A DNA stretch of 64,000 nucleotides from Dictyobacter kobayashii (GCF_003967555.1 NZ_BIFS01000001.1:2356001-2420000), one strand, 5' to 3'; positions 21,601 to 30,173 are shown, counted from the stretch's first letter. Notes: generated from the sequence alone by a model not told the origin. Numbers and translations are program-made.

Positions 21601-21639
21601 AAATTTGCGCTGTGCGCAAATTTTGCACCACAGAAGAAA
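21585..21639. repeat. Family A palindrome (26-bp arms)
   Basis: Perfect 26-bp arms at 21585-21610 and 21614-21639 with a TGT loop. The right side continues AAAGTTCGGGCGCGTCAGCG, a tail shared with the palindromes at 46904 and 49528. It lies downstream of the hspR stop. Confidence 0.9.
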
Positions 21640-21656
21640 AAAAGTTCGGGCGCGTC

Positions 21657-21695
<39 letters not shown>

Positions 21696-21703
21696 AGGAA
21701 CGA

Positions 21704-22075
21704 TCAAGATAACGAACCACGCTGCAGACGCTCAATAATATCCTTTAAACGCCGCGTCTCCGAAGCATGCTGCTCACGCAAAGAAATCATCTCTTGCTCC
21801 AGTTCCTCCTGCATACGCTCCATACGATCCTTCATATGCAGAATCGCTTCGACCCCGGCCAGATTGACACCCAGGTCCCGCATCAGGCTGCGAATATGAA
21901 TAACGCGCTCGATATCATTATCTGAATATAGGCGTGGGCTGTGCGGACTATTGCCTTTGCGCGCAGGTGCGATCAGTCCTAAACGTTCGTAATGACGCAG
22001 GGTTTGCTCATGAACTTCAGCCCGTTGAGCAGCAACGCTGATGATATACCAGGCGCCATCACTGTTCTCAGGCAT
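21704..22075 (-). CDS. hspR: MerR-family heat-shock repressor HspR
   Basis: A 123-residue MerR-type regulator. The N-terminal helix-turn-helix reads YIISVAAQRAEVHEQTLRHY with ERLGLI, followed by RLYSDNDIERVIHI and a C-terminal dimerisation coiled coil (about residues 75-118). HspR proteins repress chaperone operons by binding HAIR sites, with DnaK as co-repressor. It is the last gene after grpE and dnaJ, the usual HspR position, and a HAIR-like operator lies upstream of grpE, implying autoregulation. It has AAGGAG 11 bases before the start. Confidence 0.9.
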   Translation of the reverse strand: MPENSDGAWYIISVAAQRAEVHEQTLRHYERLGLIAPARKGNSPHSPRLYSDNDIERVIHIRSLMRDLGVNLAGVEAILHMKDRMERMQEELEQEMISLREQHASETRRLKDIIERLQRGSLS

Positions 22076-22099
22076 GTCTTCTCACTCTCCTTTGCTGCG

Positions 22100-23131
22100 C
22101 TATGGATGCGCTTCAACTCCTCGACTACGAGCCAGTTTCTCGAACAGTTCTCGCTCCTCTGGCGACAGGTGCATTGGTAACACAACCTTGACATGGGCAT
22201 AGAGGTTACCACTGCCATCACCACGTAGGTGTGGCATGCCTTTTCCCGTCAAGCGAAACTGCCGATCATTCTGTGTCTCAGATGGAATAGTGAGTAAGAG
22301 TTTGCGACCATCGGGGGTAGGTACTGCGACCTCGCCACCCAGCATAGCCTTGACTAATTCGACATTCACGTCGACATGCAGATCATCTCCCTTGCGCTCA
22401 AAGGTGGCATCAGGTTTAACACTGATGACCAGGAAGAGATCTCCGCGCGGACCCCCACCAATACCAGGCTGACCTTCGCCGGCCACCCGGATCTTGGAAC
22501 CATTATCGACGCCCGCCGGAATTTTTACCTGGATACGTTTACTCTTTGGCAGTTGTCCTTGCCCTGAACAGGTTGAGCAAACTTTATTATTGACTTCTCC
22601 GGTACCACGACAGGTAGGACAAACCTCGGTAGATTGAATATTGAAGGTGCGTGAGCCACCAATATAGGCTTCCTGAAATGTCACCTCAACTGGCTGCTCT
22701 ATACTGTCCCCGGTGCGCTTACGTATATCTTCGCGCATACCACCCATACCCGCGGCACGTCCCGTAGCACCATTTCCGCGGCCAAAGAGAGCCTCAAAGA
22801 AATCAGAAAAGCCACTGGCACCACTGGGATCAAAATCAAAGGGAGTGCGTCCACCACCATAGCTATATGTGCGGCGACCACCACCTGAGAAGTTGGGACC
22901 AAATTGTTCCTGCCAGTTGGGTCCTAAGGTATCGTAACGCTTGCGCTTGTCTGCGTCCGAGAGTACCTCATAGGCTTCGTTGATCTCTTTGAATTTCTCT
23001 TCGGCCTTTTTATCACCAGGGTTTACGTCAGGATGATACTTACGAGCTAGTTTACGGAAGGCTTTTTTAATGTCGTCCGCGCTCGCACCTCGCGCCACAC
23101 CCAATATTTTGTAATAATCTTTATAATCCAT
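22100..23131 (-). CDS. dnaJ: DnaJ-type co-chaperone with a half zinc finger
   Basis: Hsp40 co-chaperone of 343 residues that stimulates DnaK ATPase. The J domain (residues 1-68) has the HPD motif in [12 protein letters not shown]; a Gly/Phe-rich linker follows (about 75-125). The cysteine-rich region has only two CxxCxGxG motifs, CPTCRGTG and CSTCSGQG, where canonical DnaJ has four, so only one zinc centre is possible. The C-terminal substrate-binding domains are complete. It lies between grpE and hspR. The half zinc finger is not a frameshift; the frame is continuous. Confidence 0.94.
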   Translation of the reverse strand: MDYKDYYKILGVARGASADDIKKAFRKLARKYHPDVNPGDKKAEEKFKEINEAYEVLSDADKRKRYDTLGPNWQEQFGPNFSGGGRRTYSYGGGRTPFDFDPSGASGFSDFFEALFGRGNGATGRAAGMGGMREDIRKRTGDSIEQPVEVTFQEAYIGGSRTFNIQSTEVCPTCRGTGEVNNKVCSTCSGQGQLPKSKRIQVKIPAGVDNGSKIRVAGEGQPGIGGGPRGDLFLVISVKPDATFERKGDDLHVDVNVELVKAMLGGEVAVPTPDGRKLLLTIPSETQNDRQFRLTGKGMPHLRGDGSGNLYAHVKVVLPMHLSPEERELFEKLARSRGVEAHP

Positions 23132-23200
23132 ATCCCAGCCCTCTTACAGAATATTGTAAACGAGGCACGATCAGTACCTCCTCCAGCTAGCTATTGATGC

Positions 23201-23761
23201 TTATTTGCCACTACCAACACTCACTTTGACACGGGCGGGGCGCAGGGTCTCTTCTCCAAGTGTATAGCCTTTTCGAAACTCTTCTAGAATCATGCCATCA
23301 GGCTGGTCACTATCTTCGACCGCTTCTACTGCCTCATGCAAGTAAGGATTGAAGGCTTCTCCCACGGTTGGCACTGTGGTGAGTCCTTCGCCTCGTAATA
23401 CTTCGTTCATCTGCCATTGGAGCATGTGAAGCGTGTGCTGTAGTTGTGTTTTGTCCATTGTGTCTTCATACATTAAGGCGCGCTCAACATTGTCCATGAC
23501 TTCTAATAATTTATTAAAGACAGCCTTCTTTTGATATAAAACGCGGTCGGATACCAGGCGCTCCTGACGCTTGCGGAAGTTGTCCCAATCGGCTCGCTCG
23601 CGCAGATACTTATTCCAATTCTCTGCCGCTTCCTTTTTTGACTGCGCTAATTGTGCTTCTAACTCAGCAATGCGCTGCTCGGCACCCTGCTCCATACCAT
23701 TGGCGTTTTGTTGATCTATCGTATTAGCCTGCTCGGCTGTTTTATCGCGCTGCTCTTCCAT
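23201..23761 (-). CDS. grpE: Nucleotide exchange factor GrpE
   Basis: Nucleotide exchange factor for DnaK, about 187 residues. It has an N-terminal coiled coil (ELEAQLAQSKKEAAENWNKY), the RADWDNFRKRQERL segment and the C-terminal beta wing with VGEAFNPYLHEAV, FRKGYTLGEETLRPARVKVS. The ATG at 23761 with AAGGAG (13 bases away) is preferred; upstream starts at 23797 or 23833 would overlap the promoter transcript start. It is the first gene of grpE-dnaJ-hspR; dnaK is not in this window. Confidence 0.95.
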   Translation of the reverse strand: MEEQRDKTAEQANTIDQQNANGMEQGAEQRIAELEAQLAQSKKEAAENWNKYLRERADWDNFRKRQERLVSDRVLYQKKAVFNKLLEVMDNVERALMYEDTMDKTQLQHTLHMLQWQMNEVLRGEGLTTVPTVGEAFNPYLHEAVEAVEDSDQPDGMILEEFRKGYTLGEETLRPARVKVSVGSGK

Positions 23762-23836
23762 TACGTTTTTGTCGCTCCTTACTATGTTTTCTCTCATTCT
23801 GACTATAAGGATAAGTATAAGCTTTATTGCCATTAC

Positions 23837-23866
23837 AGTATAAAACTTGAGCCACTTACTGTCAAG
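23837..23866 (-). promoter_or_regulatory. grpE promoter overlapped by a HAIR-type operator
   Basis: On the minus strand TTGACA (23865-23860) and TATACT (23842-23837) are separated by exactly 17 bases, a near-consensus sigma-A promoter. The 21-bp sequence CTTGAGC-N7-TGTCAAG at 23846-23866 matches the HspR operator HAIR (CTTGAGT-N7-ACTCAAG) in 11 of 14 positions and covers the -35 box and spacer, so bound HspR would exclude polymerase. Confidence 0.85.
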
Positions 23867-23873
23867 TTTACTG

Positions 23874-24036
23874 CCAGGCGCTGCAGGGCTATTTCATGTT
23901 TCTCTTTGGCGCCTGCGGCGCCGGGTTGGGGTGTGGAGTGTATTTGGTGGGCGGCGGCCGCCGCCCACCAAATACACTCCACACCTGAAAGATGTGCATT
24001 CTCTAGACGAACATGAAATAGCCCTGCCAGGCGCTG
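23874..24036. mobile_element. Family B MITE-like element, copy 1, with target duplication
   Basis: The element spans 23884-24026 (143 bp). Terminal inverted repeats are CAGGGCTATTTCATGTT at both ends (17 bp), and a 10-bp direct repeat CCAGGCGCTG flanks it (23874-23883 and 24027-24036), the signature of transposition. Inside lies a perfect 56-bp palindrome at 23930-23985 centred on GGCC. It encodes nothing. It sits between the scpA stop and the grpE promoter, only eight bases from the HAIR site counting the target duplication. Confidence 0.88.
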
Positions 24037-24085
24037 CTTTCTGGTGCTCCTGGCTTACTGCTGGGAGAGTATTGGAGGGTAGGGG

Positions 24086-24922
24086 TTAGTCGTCAACCAT
24101 TTCGAGCCAGGCTTCCGACCAGAGAGAGCCACGGGTGAGAAAGATAGGCCCCATCAGGGTATCCTGCTGGATGTTGATGCGTTCCCATTTCCAGAGCTCA
24201 AGGACGGCGATAAAGGTAACGATGATGACCAGGCGTGAGGTTTCGTGCTCAAGGATGTCTGAGAGTGAGACCATAGCGGCTTCTGTCAGGCGGTGACGAA
24301 TTTCGTTGATGCGTTCACTGACGCGTACGCGGGCCACTGGCAATAATTCTTTTCCTTCTGCTGGCTCTCTGTCCTTGAGCTCTAGTAAACGCTGGAAGGA
24401 ACGCGTCAGCATCTGCGCTTCTAAACCCGTTAAGGTCGGTGGGGTCCAGGCCAGCTGCGCTTCGATGCCTGCCAGTAGACTTGAACGGCTATAGGTCTGT
24501 AAGCCATCTTCTTCGCGCTGCCGTAATGTCTGGGCGATATCTTTAACCAGCTTATATTCGGCCAGGTGCTGCTGCAGCTCATCTACCAGGTCGGCCGCGC
24601 TATCATTCTCGCTAGCACTTTGTTCACGCGGCGCCTGGGGCAAGAGGCTCTGCGATTTAATAAAGAGCAGGCGAGCTGCAATCGAGATGAAGGCGGCCAT
24701 ATTAGCCAGGGGAAGGGCATTTTGCTCTTCCCAGCTGTGAATCTGCTCTAGATATTGGTCTGTAACGGCGACAAGTGAGATAGTAGTTATCTCCATTTGC
24801 CGTTTTTCAATCAGGTGCAACAAGAGGTCGAGTGGCCCTTCAAAAACTGGCAGATGGACCACATAGCGGGCCTGCTGTTCTTGAGTGAGCACCTCCGGCG
24901 CAGCCACGGGCTTTGTTGACAT
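24086..24922 (-). CDS. scpA: Segregation and condensation protein A
   Basis: Kleisin subunit of the SMC-ScpAB condensin that compacts and segregates chromosomes; about 279 residues. The conserved N-terminal FEGPLDLLLHLIEKRQMEI is present, followed by ISLVAVTDQYLE and the AARLLFIKSQSLLP helix; the C-terminal winged helix includes FIAVLELWKWERI. The ATG at 24922 overlaps the stop of the upstream HD gene (TGATG), with GAGG just upstream, indicating translational coupling. A longer frame from 25090 is discounted because it overlaps the HD gene. scpB is not adjacent. Confidence 0.94.
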   Translation of the reverse strand: MSTKPVAAPEVLTQEQQARYVVHLPVFEGPLDLLLHLIEKRQMEITTISLVAVTDQYLEQIHSWEEQNALPLANMAAFISIAARLLFIKSQSLLPQAPREQSASENDSAADLVDELQQHLAEYKLVKDIAQTLRQREEDGLQTYSRSSLLAGIEAQLAWTPPTLTGLEAQMLTRSFQRLLELKDREPAEGKELLPVARVRVSERINEIRHRLTEAAMVSLSDILEHETSRLVIIVTFIAVLELWKWERINIQQDTLMGPIFLTRGSLWSEAWLEMVDD

Positions 24923-25392
24923 CAGGATACCTCGTCGACCTGGTGTAGTTCGGCTGCGGGTCCGTGGGGCTGGTGATGGGTACGTATATAGAGTACAGAT
25001 CGCTCGGAGAGTCCGGCTGCCGCCGCCAGCAGTGCCCCCACTTCCGCGTGGTACCAGGCATAGCTGAGCGACCGGCGCCAACGCGCGCACTGGCTGCCTT
25101 CGATCTGCTCAGGAGGCAAGACGCTGCTTTGTAAGAGAGCCGGGGTAAGGCGTTTTCCCAGCACAATCGTTGGACGTGTCCAGAAAGGCACACGTCCCTC
25201 GGCCTTTCCTACATCGTGTAGCAAAGCGGCCGCCAGCATGTCTGGCTCTCGGCAACCTCGTTCCTGCAAGCCACGGCATACACGCAGACTATGCTGCTGA
25301 TCTGCGACTGTCATGGTACGAAATAATGCATAAGCCTGCGCCGGTAGCCAACTCTTTACTTCGTTGTAATCTGCCGTGCTCAGTGGCGGCAC
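24922..25392 (-). CDS. HD-domain phosphohydrolase-like protein
   Basis: A small HD-superfamily protein, at least 156 residues, with QQHSLRVCRGL and AAALLHDVGKAEG supplying the metal-binding His and His-Asp residues and HHQP near the end. Such proteins hydrolyse nucleotides or other phosphoesters; the substrate is unknown. The GTG at 25392 is the first standard start, but homologous-looking sequence (IKYRLGQVRQQLGF) continues upstream in frame, and a CTG at 25446 has GAGG seven bases before it, so a non-standard start is possible. It is translationally coupled to scpA. Confidence 0.8.
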   Translation of the reverse strand: MPPLSTADYNEVKSWLPAQAYALFRTMTVADQQHSLRVCRGLQERGCREPDMLAAALLHDVGKAEGRVPFWTRPTIVLGKRLTPALLQSSVLPPEQIEGSQCARWRRSLSYAWYHAEVGALLAAAAGLSERSVLYIRTHHQPHGPAAELHQVDEVS

Positions 25393-25484
25393 AAAACCTA
25401 GTTGTTGGCGTACCTGCCCTAAGCGATATTTGATAGTTGTAATCAGCTTTGTACCTCACAGATAACATGCTAGTTTGATCAGAG

Positions 25485-26210
25485 CTATGGATGAAAAATC
25501 AGGTGCCCATAATAGTAGAACACGTCCAATGGATATCCAGCCGCCAGTGAGGTCAGATTTAGAGCCCCTAGCTGAATGTAAAAGGCCAGACGAAATAGAA
25601 AGAAATCGCTTAAGCCAGGCGAGAATTGTGCGAGAAATGGCAGAAAGAAGAACAAGATCAGAATAATGAAAGGTCCATATGTGGCTGAGCGTGAGAATTG
25701 TACAGCCTGCTTACTGGGTAAGAGTGTATAAACAATTTGATATCCATCCAGGGGATAGAGAGGAATAATATTAAAGATGGCCAGGCTTACGTTGACGGTA
25801 GCAAATACTGAAAGGAACTTCATGACAAAATTGAGTGCAATATTGGTGCCCGTTATTGGAATCAACCCGCGTGTCAGCGCGCCAACGGCCAGGCCAACAA
25901 TTAAACTAAAAATGGGGCCCGCACAGGCAACCAGCAATACACCAGTATTGGCACCTACCTTCATTTTCCAGGGATCTGGTTTGACCGGCCGGCCCCAGCC
26001 CAGTCCAGAAAATGATTGAAAGGCGAGGATTACGCACATCAATGTTCCAACTGGATCAATGTGTGAGCCCAGTCTCAGCGTTCTGCGCTCTGATGTAGCT
26101 GGCGAATGATCGCCTAACAGGGAAGCCATTTGCGCATGCGCCCACTCATGCAGAATAATCGCTCCTAAAAAGGAGAGAATTACCATTAGCGATAAGATCA
26201 CGTCTATCAT
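25485..26210 (-). CDS. M50-family site-2-protease-like membrane metalloprotease
   Basis: An integral membrane zinc protease of 241 residues. The HExxH motif is HEWAH (about residues 21-25) in the first helix, and the third ligand motif is in IPLYPLDGYQ (about residue 155), both as in compact site-2 proteases. Five to six hydrophobic segments are visible. No PDZ domain is present, so it belongs to the minimal type, which cleaves membrane-embedded substrates. The target is unknown. It lies between the MBL hydrolase and the HD/scpA pair on the same strand, 17 bases after the former's end. Confidence 0.87.
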   Translation of the reverse strand: MIDVILSLMVILSFLGAIILHEWAHAQMASLLGDHSPATSERRTLRLGSHIDPVGTLMCVILAFQSFSGLGWGRPVKPDPWKMKVGANTGVLLVACAGPIFSLIVGLAVGALTRGLIPITGTNIALNFVMKFLSVFATVNVSLAIFNIIPLYPLDGYQIVYTLLPSKQAVQFSRSATYGPFIILILFFFLPFLAQFSPGLSDFFLFRLAFYIQLGALNLTSLAAGYPLDVFYYYGHLIFHP

Positions 26211-26226
26211 TCACTCACTCGTTCTT

Positions 26227-27147
26227 TCAAGCTAATAGATCAATTTCCATACCTTCGCAGGCGGAGCGTGTATGCGCGAAATGCACACGTGCATCCGCTT
26301 CCATCATATCCAATTGATCATCATCATAGGTTGGTTCATGGTGAAATAGGATGAGCTCTTTGACTCGGGCCATGCGAGCCACTTCAGTCGCCATAAAGAC
26401 TGTACTATGACCAAACCCTTGCTTCTCATTCTGGTAATCAGGGGTAGTGTATTGCGCGTCATGGATTAATAGATCCGCACCATCGATAAATTCTAGCAAT
26501 GATGGCTCTATACCATTACTCCACTCAACATCGGTCGCATATACAACACTATGCCCTTTATACTCTACACGATAAATAATAGCACCATTTAAAGGATGGC
26601 TGGTGGTGAATCTGGTCAATACCCTGGGCACGTCTGCTGATCTGGATGGGAGCGCTTCGACGGTAGGGACTACACTGGGATCAGGCTTGCCCTGCGGCCA
26701 GCTAATACATTGATCATCTACGATGGTATGAAATGTGCGCTGCGATGGGAGCTGGCGTACATCTACAGGAAAATAAGGTGGCGACATTAACGGTACGATC
26801 AGATCTTCTATATTATGGCCAGCAAGTTGTGGGCCAAACAGGTGAAGATTAGTGCGGGGATCGAAGAGAGGTGAGAAAAAAGGAAATCCAACCAGGTGAT
26901 CACCATGCCCGTGGGTAATAAATAAAGACACGTCACATGCAGCCTGCTTCCCAATGCGCTGCATGAGCGCTGAACCCAGGCCAATGATCCCACTACCAGC
27001 ATCAAAAATAAGTATGTGCTTGCCAGCCCGGATCTCTACACAGGATGTGTTTCCACCATGCCGCAGTGTCTGGGGGCCAGGAGTAGGATAACTTCCACGT
27101 ACTCCCCAGAATCGAACCTGAAAGCGTGATTCCTCGACATTGGCCAT
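26227..27147 (-). CDS. MBL-fold metallohydrolase
   Basis: A cytoplasmic metallo-beta-lactamase-fold hydrolase of about 306 residues. It starts VRFWGVRGSYPTPGPQTLRH, then FDAGSG, the zinc motif ITHGHGDHLVG, a downstream ATDVEW with the bridging Asp, HDAQYT, and a closing FHHEP. This arrangement resembles the RNase Z/cyclic nucleotide phosphodiesterase branch rather than beta-lactamases. The ATG at 27147 has AGGAG ten bases upstream and is preferred over 27168. The substrate is unknown. Confidence 0.87.
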   Translation of the reverse strand: MANVEESRFQVRFWGVRGSYPTPGPQTLRHGGNTSCVEIRAGKHILIFDAGSGIIGLGSALMQRIGKQAACDVSLFITHGHGDHLVGFPFFSPLFDPRTNLHLFGPQLAGHNIEDLIVPLMSPPYFPVDVRQLPSQRTFHTIVDDQCISWPQGKPDPSVVPTVEALPSRSADVPRVLTRFTTSHPLNGAIIYRVEYKGHSVVYATDVEWSNGIEPSLLEFIDGADLLIHDAQYTTPDYQNEKQGFGHSTVFMATEVARMARVKELILFHHEPTYDDDQLDMMEADARVHFAHTRSACEGMEIDLLA

Positions 27148-27416
27148 ATATATATAGCTCCTACGCAACCTACTTTGTAATTGGTGGCATGCTTTTGTAA
27201 TTCACCATATTATAACGTCTGACGAAAATATTGAAAAGGCTGCTTCTTCTTGGTTTGAAACGATTAAACAAGTTCATCCGTGAAATTATTATTAAGTAAA
27301 GGTTAACTAACACATCGATATACTTGAAATGCTTATAGCGCTTCAATTAAATGTCCAGTGTGCAATGTTACTCCTCAATAAGGACATTAAGCATAGTACA
27401 TAGTGGAGGATTAATA

Positions 27417-28370
27417 ATGGCCTCTATTCGACCTGCATCTGGTCAGGCAGCCAAACAGAAAGCCCGCGACGTAGCCTCTGATGCCAGTCAGACAATTCAG
27501 GGGGGTACAAAAGACGCCCGAAATTTTGTGAAGAAGTTTTATCATGATTGGTCTCTCCATCTGACGCAGGCCTTGACCTTTGGCCTGGTCACATCAGTGA
27601 TACCGTTGGGAATGCTTCTGGTGGCGATTGTTGGTAGTCTTATCGGCTCCCTCAATGGTCATGCGCGAGATCAGTTTGTCAAACAATTACAGGGTATGCT
27701 GCCACCACAGATCCTGCCAGCACAGATTACCAGTTCAGCCTTGCAGAAATTTTCACAGGGTTCGGGCATCTGGATTCTGGTGAGTGTAATTGCGGCGATC
27801 TTCTTTGGTTCACGCCTGTTTACTTTGTTAGAGGCGTGTTTTGATATTATCTATCGCGTCCCGCAACGCCCGGCAAAGCAGAAAAATATTCTAGCTATCA
27901 TTATGGTCTTAGTCTTTATGGTCTTGACCCCGTTGCTGGTGCTGACATCGCTGGTTCCAGAACATTTGGTCAGTATTCTTCAGAATACTCCAATCAGCTC
28001 AAGTTCCAGTATGCTCAATAAGATTGCGGGTGTTGTCAGCAGTTTGATAGTCTCATTCTTGCTGTTCGAAATCATCTATACCTTTATCCCGAACCGCAAA
28101 GGTACGGTGAAAAATCGTTTGCGCGCCAGTGTTCTGGGCTCGGTTACCGCTGCCATTGTTTTACAACTTGGACTTATTCTGTTCCCGTTGTACATACACA
28201 CCTATACTAGCGGCGTGGTAAGCCAGATCGCCTTTGCTCTGATCTTTATGCTGTTCTTCTATGTCATTTCATTGGTTACTCTGATCGGAGCCACGGTGAA
28301 TGCGTACTTCGTGGAAAATGTTCAACCGACACCAAACGATTTTGTGACGCGCGCCAGTCATAGCAGCTAA
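27417..28370 (+). CDS. YihY/BrkB-family membrane protein
   Basis: A six-helix inner-membrane protein of about 317 residues in the YihY (formerly RNase BN) family. Hydrophobic segments fall near residues 55-78, 120-145, 160-180, 205-225, 235-260 and 270-290, with the conserved GSRLFTLLEACFDIIYRVP loop and a C-terminal FFYVISLVTLIGATVNAYF helix. Function is not established in the family; a transport or envelope role is likely. The ATG at 27417 has GGAGG eight bases upstream. It is divergent from the MBL gene and ends at a very long terminator. Confidence 0.88.
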   Translation: MASIRPASGQAAKQKARDVASDASQTIQGGTKDARNFVKKFYHDWSLHLTQALTFGLVTSVIPLGMLLVAIVGSLIGSLNGHARDQFVKQLQGMLPPQILPAQITSSALQKFSQGSGIWILVSVIAAIFFGSRLFTLLEACFDIIYRVPQRPAKQKNILAIIMVLVFMVLTPLLVLTSLVPEHLVSILQNTPISSSSSMLNKIAGVVSSLIVSFLLFEIIYTFIPNRKGTVKNRLRASVLGSVTAAIVLQLGLILFPLYIHTYTSGVVSQIAFALIFMLFFYVISLVTLIGATVNAYFVENVQPTPNDFVTRASHSS

Positions 28371-28397
28371 GCCCTGCAGAACCTGCCAGACAAAAAA

Positions 28398-28460
28398 CAA
28401 ACACAGGCATAGAAAAACGCTCGGTTCAAGTAACCGAGCGTTTTTCTATGCCTGTGTTTG
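28398..28460. terminator. Very long bidirectional terminator after the YihY gene
   Basis: Perfect 29-bp arms at 28398-28426 and 28432-28460 with a CAAGT loop. The core CGCTCGGTT/AACCGAGCG is flanked by A5 and T5, so it can end transcription in either direction, and the stem then continues through ATAGAAAAA/TTTTTCTAT and beyond. It lies three bases from the target duplication of the family B element that follows. Confidence 0.9.
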
Positions 28461-28463
28461 TCC

Positions 28464-28637
28464 GCTCATATGCAGGGCTTTTTCATGCTCTTCCAGAGAT
28501 CACGAGAAAGCGATACGATATCCATTCTTTCCGGTGTGGAGTGTGGTTGGTGGGCGGCTGCAGCCGCCCACCAACCACACTCCACACCCGGCGCCGCAGG
28601 CGCCAAAGAGGAACATGAAAAAGCCCTGGCTCATATG
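28464..28637. mobile_element. Family B MITE-like element, copy 2, with target duplication
   Basis: The element spans 28473-28628 (156 bp) and lies inverted relative to the copy at 23884. Ends carry CAGGGCTTTTTCATG as inverted repeats, and a 9-bp direct repeat GCTCATATG flanks it (28464-28472 and 28629-28637). It contains a perfect 56-bp palindrome at 28533-28588 centred on TGCA, plus the GGCGCC-rich side arm shared with copy 1. Compared with copy 1, two arm positions differ and both partners changed, so pairing is kept. No coding capacity. Confidence 0.88.
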
Positions 28638-28716
28638 CTTGTTCTATAACAAAATATCGACCATATGATACAATGAAGAAAGCCAAACGTACAGGAAAGC
28701 GAGGCAAGTAGCAGCT

Positions 28717-29967
28717 ATGGGTCGCGGAAGAAATGATCGTTCCCACAATGGCTGGCATCCTCAAGATGAGGATCGCTTTGTGGAGAATCGCTATATCCAT
28801 GAAAACGATTATGAGGATTATGAAGATCCTCAACCTGGAGTTCGCCGTGTACCAGGCCGAACTCACCCAGATTCACCTCGCTCACGACCATATCGTGCTG
28901 TGCCTGCAGAGCGCTCCCCACACCAACCTCCACGGCGCGTGGTGCGACAAATTCAGCCTCCTCGCAAACGACGCGTCTGGCCCATATTACTCTTAGGCTG
29001 CATGATTGGTGTCTTGTTAGCTGTCGGTGGCCTGGCTCTGCTGGTAATTCTTGGCGTGAGCTCGATCCAAAACGGCGGACATCTCACTGGTTTGCCCGGC
29101 CTTCCCTCGACCAAACCATTTACACAGACCGTTACACTGGATGCTGGAACCACGGCATTCACCAGTATCGAGGTCTGTGACAAGATTGGGAATGTGAATC
29201 TACAGGTTGATCCAACGGCCACTAAAACTACGGTCACCGCCCTCAAAACGGTCCAGGCTAGCAGCGAGACGGATGCCGCTAATCTGTTTAAACAGGTCAC
29301 AGTGGAAGTACAACCTCCTACAACCATCAGTAAGGCGCTGAGTTGCTCAACCCAACAACCGCCAGCTACAGCGACCGCCAGCAGCCCCACAACCCCAACC
29401 AGTGCCAGTAGCGCACTGATCATAAATGTGACTTTGCCCAAACCCGTGGATAATCAGGTCGATCTGACGGTCACGCTACCGACAACGGCTATTCAAACGA
29501 CCGATCATCCATCGCTGACATTGAATGTTGAGGCACCGAAAGGGGATATCACAGTATCTGGACTGAGCGGAGTGCTTAAATTACATGGCGAGACAGGCAA
29601 TGTCAATGTGACCCATGCGGTCCTGGCCGATGGTTCTCAAATCGAAACAGGCCAGGGAAATGTAAGCTTTGATGGCTTCTTGTTTATGCCGGCCGACGCA
29701 CAGACCAGCGCTCGCTATATGTTACGCAATGAAACTGGCACGATCACAGCTACCTTGCCAGCTAACACCAATGTCACCCTGGACGCTAATACCAACATCG
29801 GAGCTATCCATAGCGATTTTCCGCTTTCCATTAACAATAATGGTGGACCGGTTAGTTACCATGGACCCCTCAACGCATCTGCGGGTCCCACACCACTCGC
29901 AACTCTTGTCCTAGATGTGAGTACTGGCAACGTTAATATTAAGAAGGCAAAGCAAGTATCGCCATAA
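28717..29967 (+). CDS. Membrane-anchored DUF4097-like beta-repeat protein
   Basis: 416 residues. Residues 1-88 are hydrophilic and rich in Asp, Arg and Pro; one transmembrane helix follows (about 90-112, WPILLLGCMIGVLLAVGGLA), so the remaining ~300 residues are extracellular. They contain repeated short strands such as GNVNLQVDP, GDITVSGLSG, GNVNVTHAV, GNVSFDGF and GTITATLP, spaced as in DUF4097/adhesin-type right-handed beta solenoids. A Thr/Ala/Pro-rich spacer lies near residues 215-235. Function is unknown; surface or stress-sensing roles are known for relatives. It is preceded by the family B element. Confidence 0.75.
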   Translation: MGRGRNDRSHNGWHPQDEDRFVENRYIHENDYEDYEDPQPGVRRVPGRTHPDSPRSRPYRAVPAERSPHQPPRRVVRQIQPPRKRRVWPILLLGCMIGVLLAVGGLALLVILGVSSIQNGGHLTGLPGLPSTKPFTQTVTLDAGTTAFTSIEVCDKIGNVNLQVDPTATKTTVTALKTVQASSETDAANLFKQVTVEVQPPTTISKALSCSTQQPPATATASSPTTPTSASSALIINVTLPKPVDNQVDLTVTLPTTAIQTTDHPSLTLNVEAPKGDITVSGLSGVLKLHGETGNVNVTHAVLADGSQIETGQGNVSFDGFLFMPADAQTSARYMLRNETGTITATLPANTNVTLDANTNIGAIHSDFPLSINNNGGPVSYHGPLNASAGPTPLATLVLDVSTGNVNIKKAKQVSP

Positions 29968-30173
29968 TATTCTCACTTGTCACACGAAATCAGCACAAGT
30001 ATAATGTCACGTGAATAGGATACAGATGCCGCTTTGAAGGTGAAATTTTCAATTCATTTTTTATGGCCTGATTTTGTCTTTTTTCATTCTGCGCTATCTG
30101 ATTTCCTGTCTACACCACCCATGCTCACGCAGAAAGGAGGGCTGTGATACATCTCCTTCGCTAACGCCGGGAA

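Noticed and set aside
25497..25666. Short plus-strand frame with polar sequence inside the M50 protease region
   Set aside because: It is antisense to a well-supported metalloprotease and has no ribosome binding site or family resemblance.
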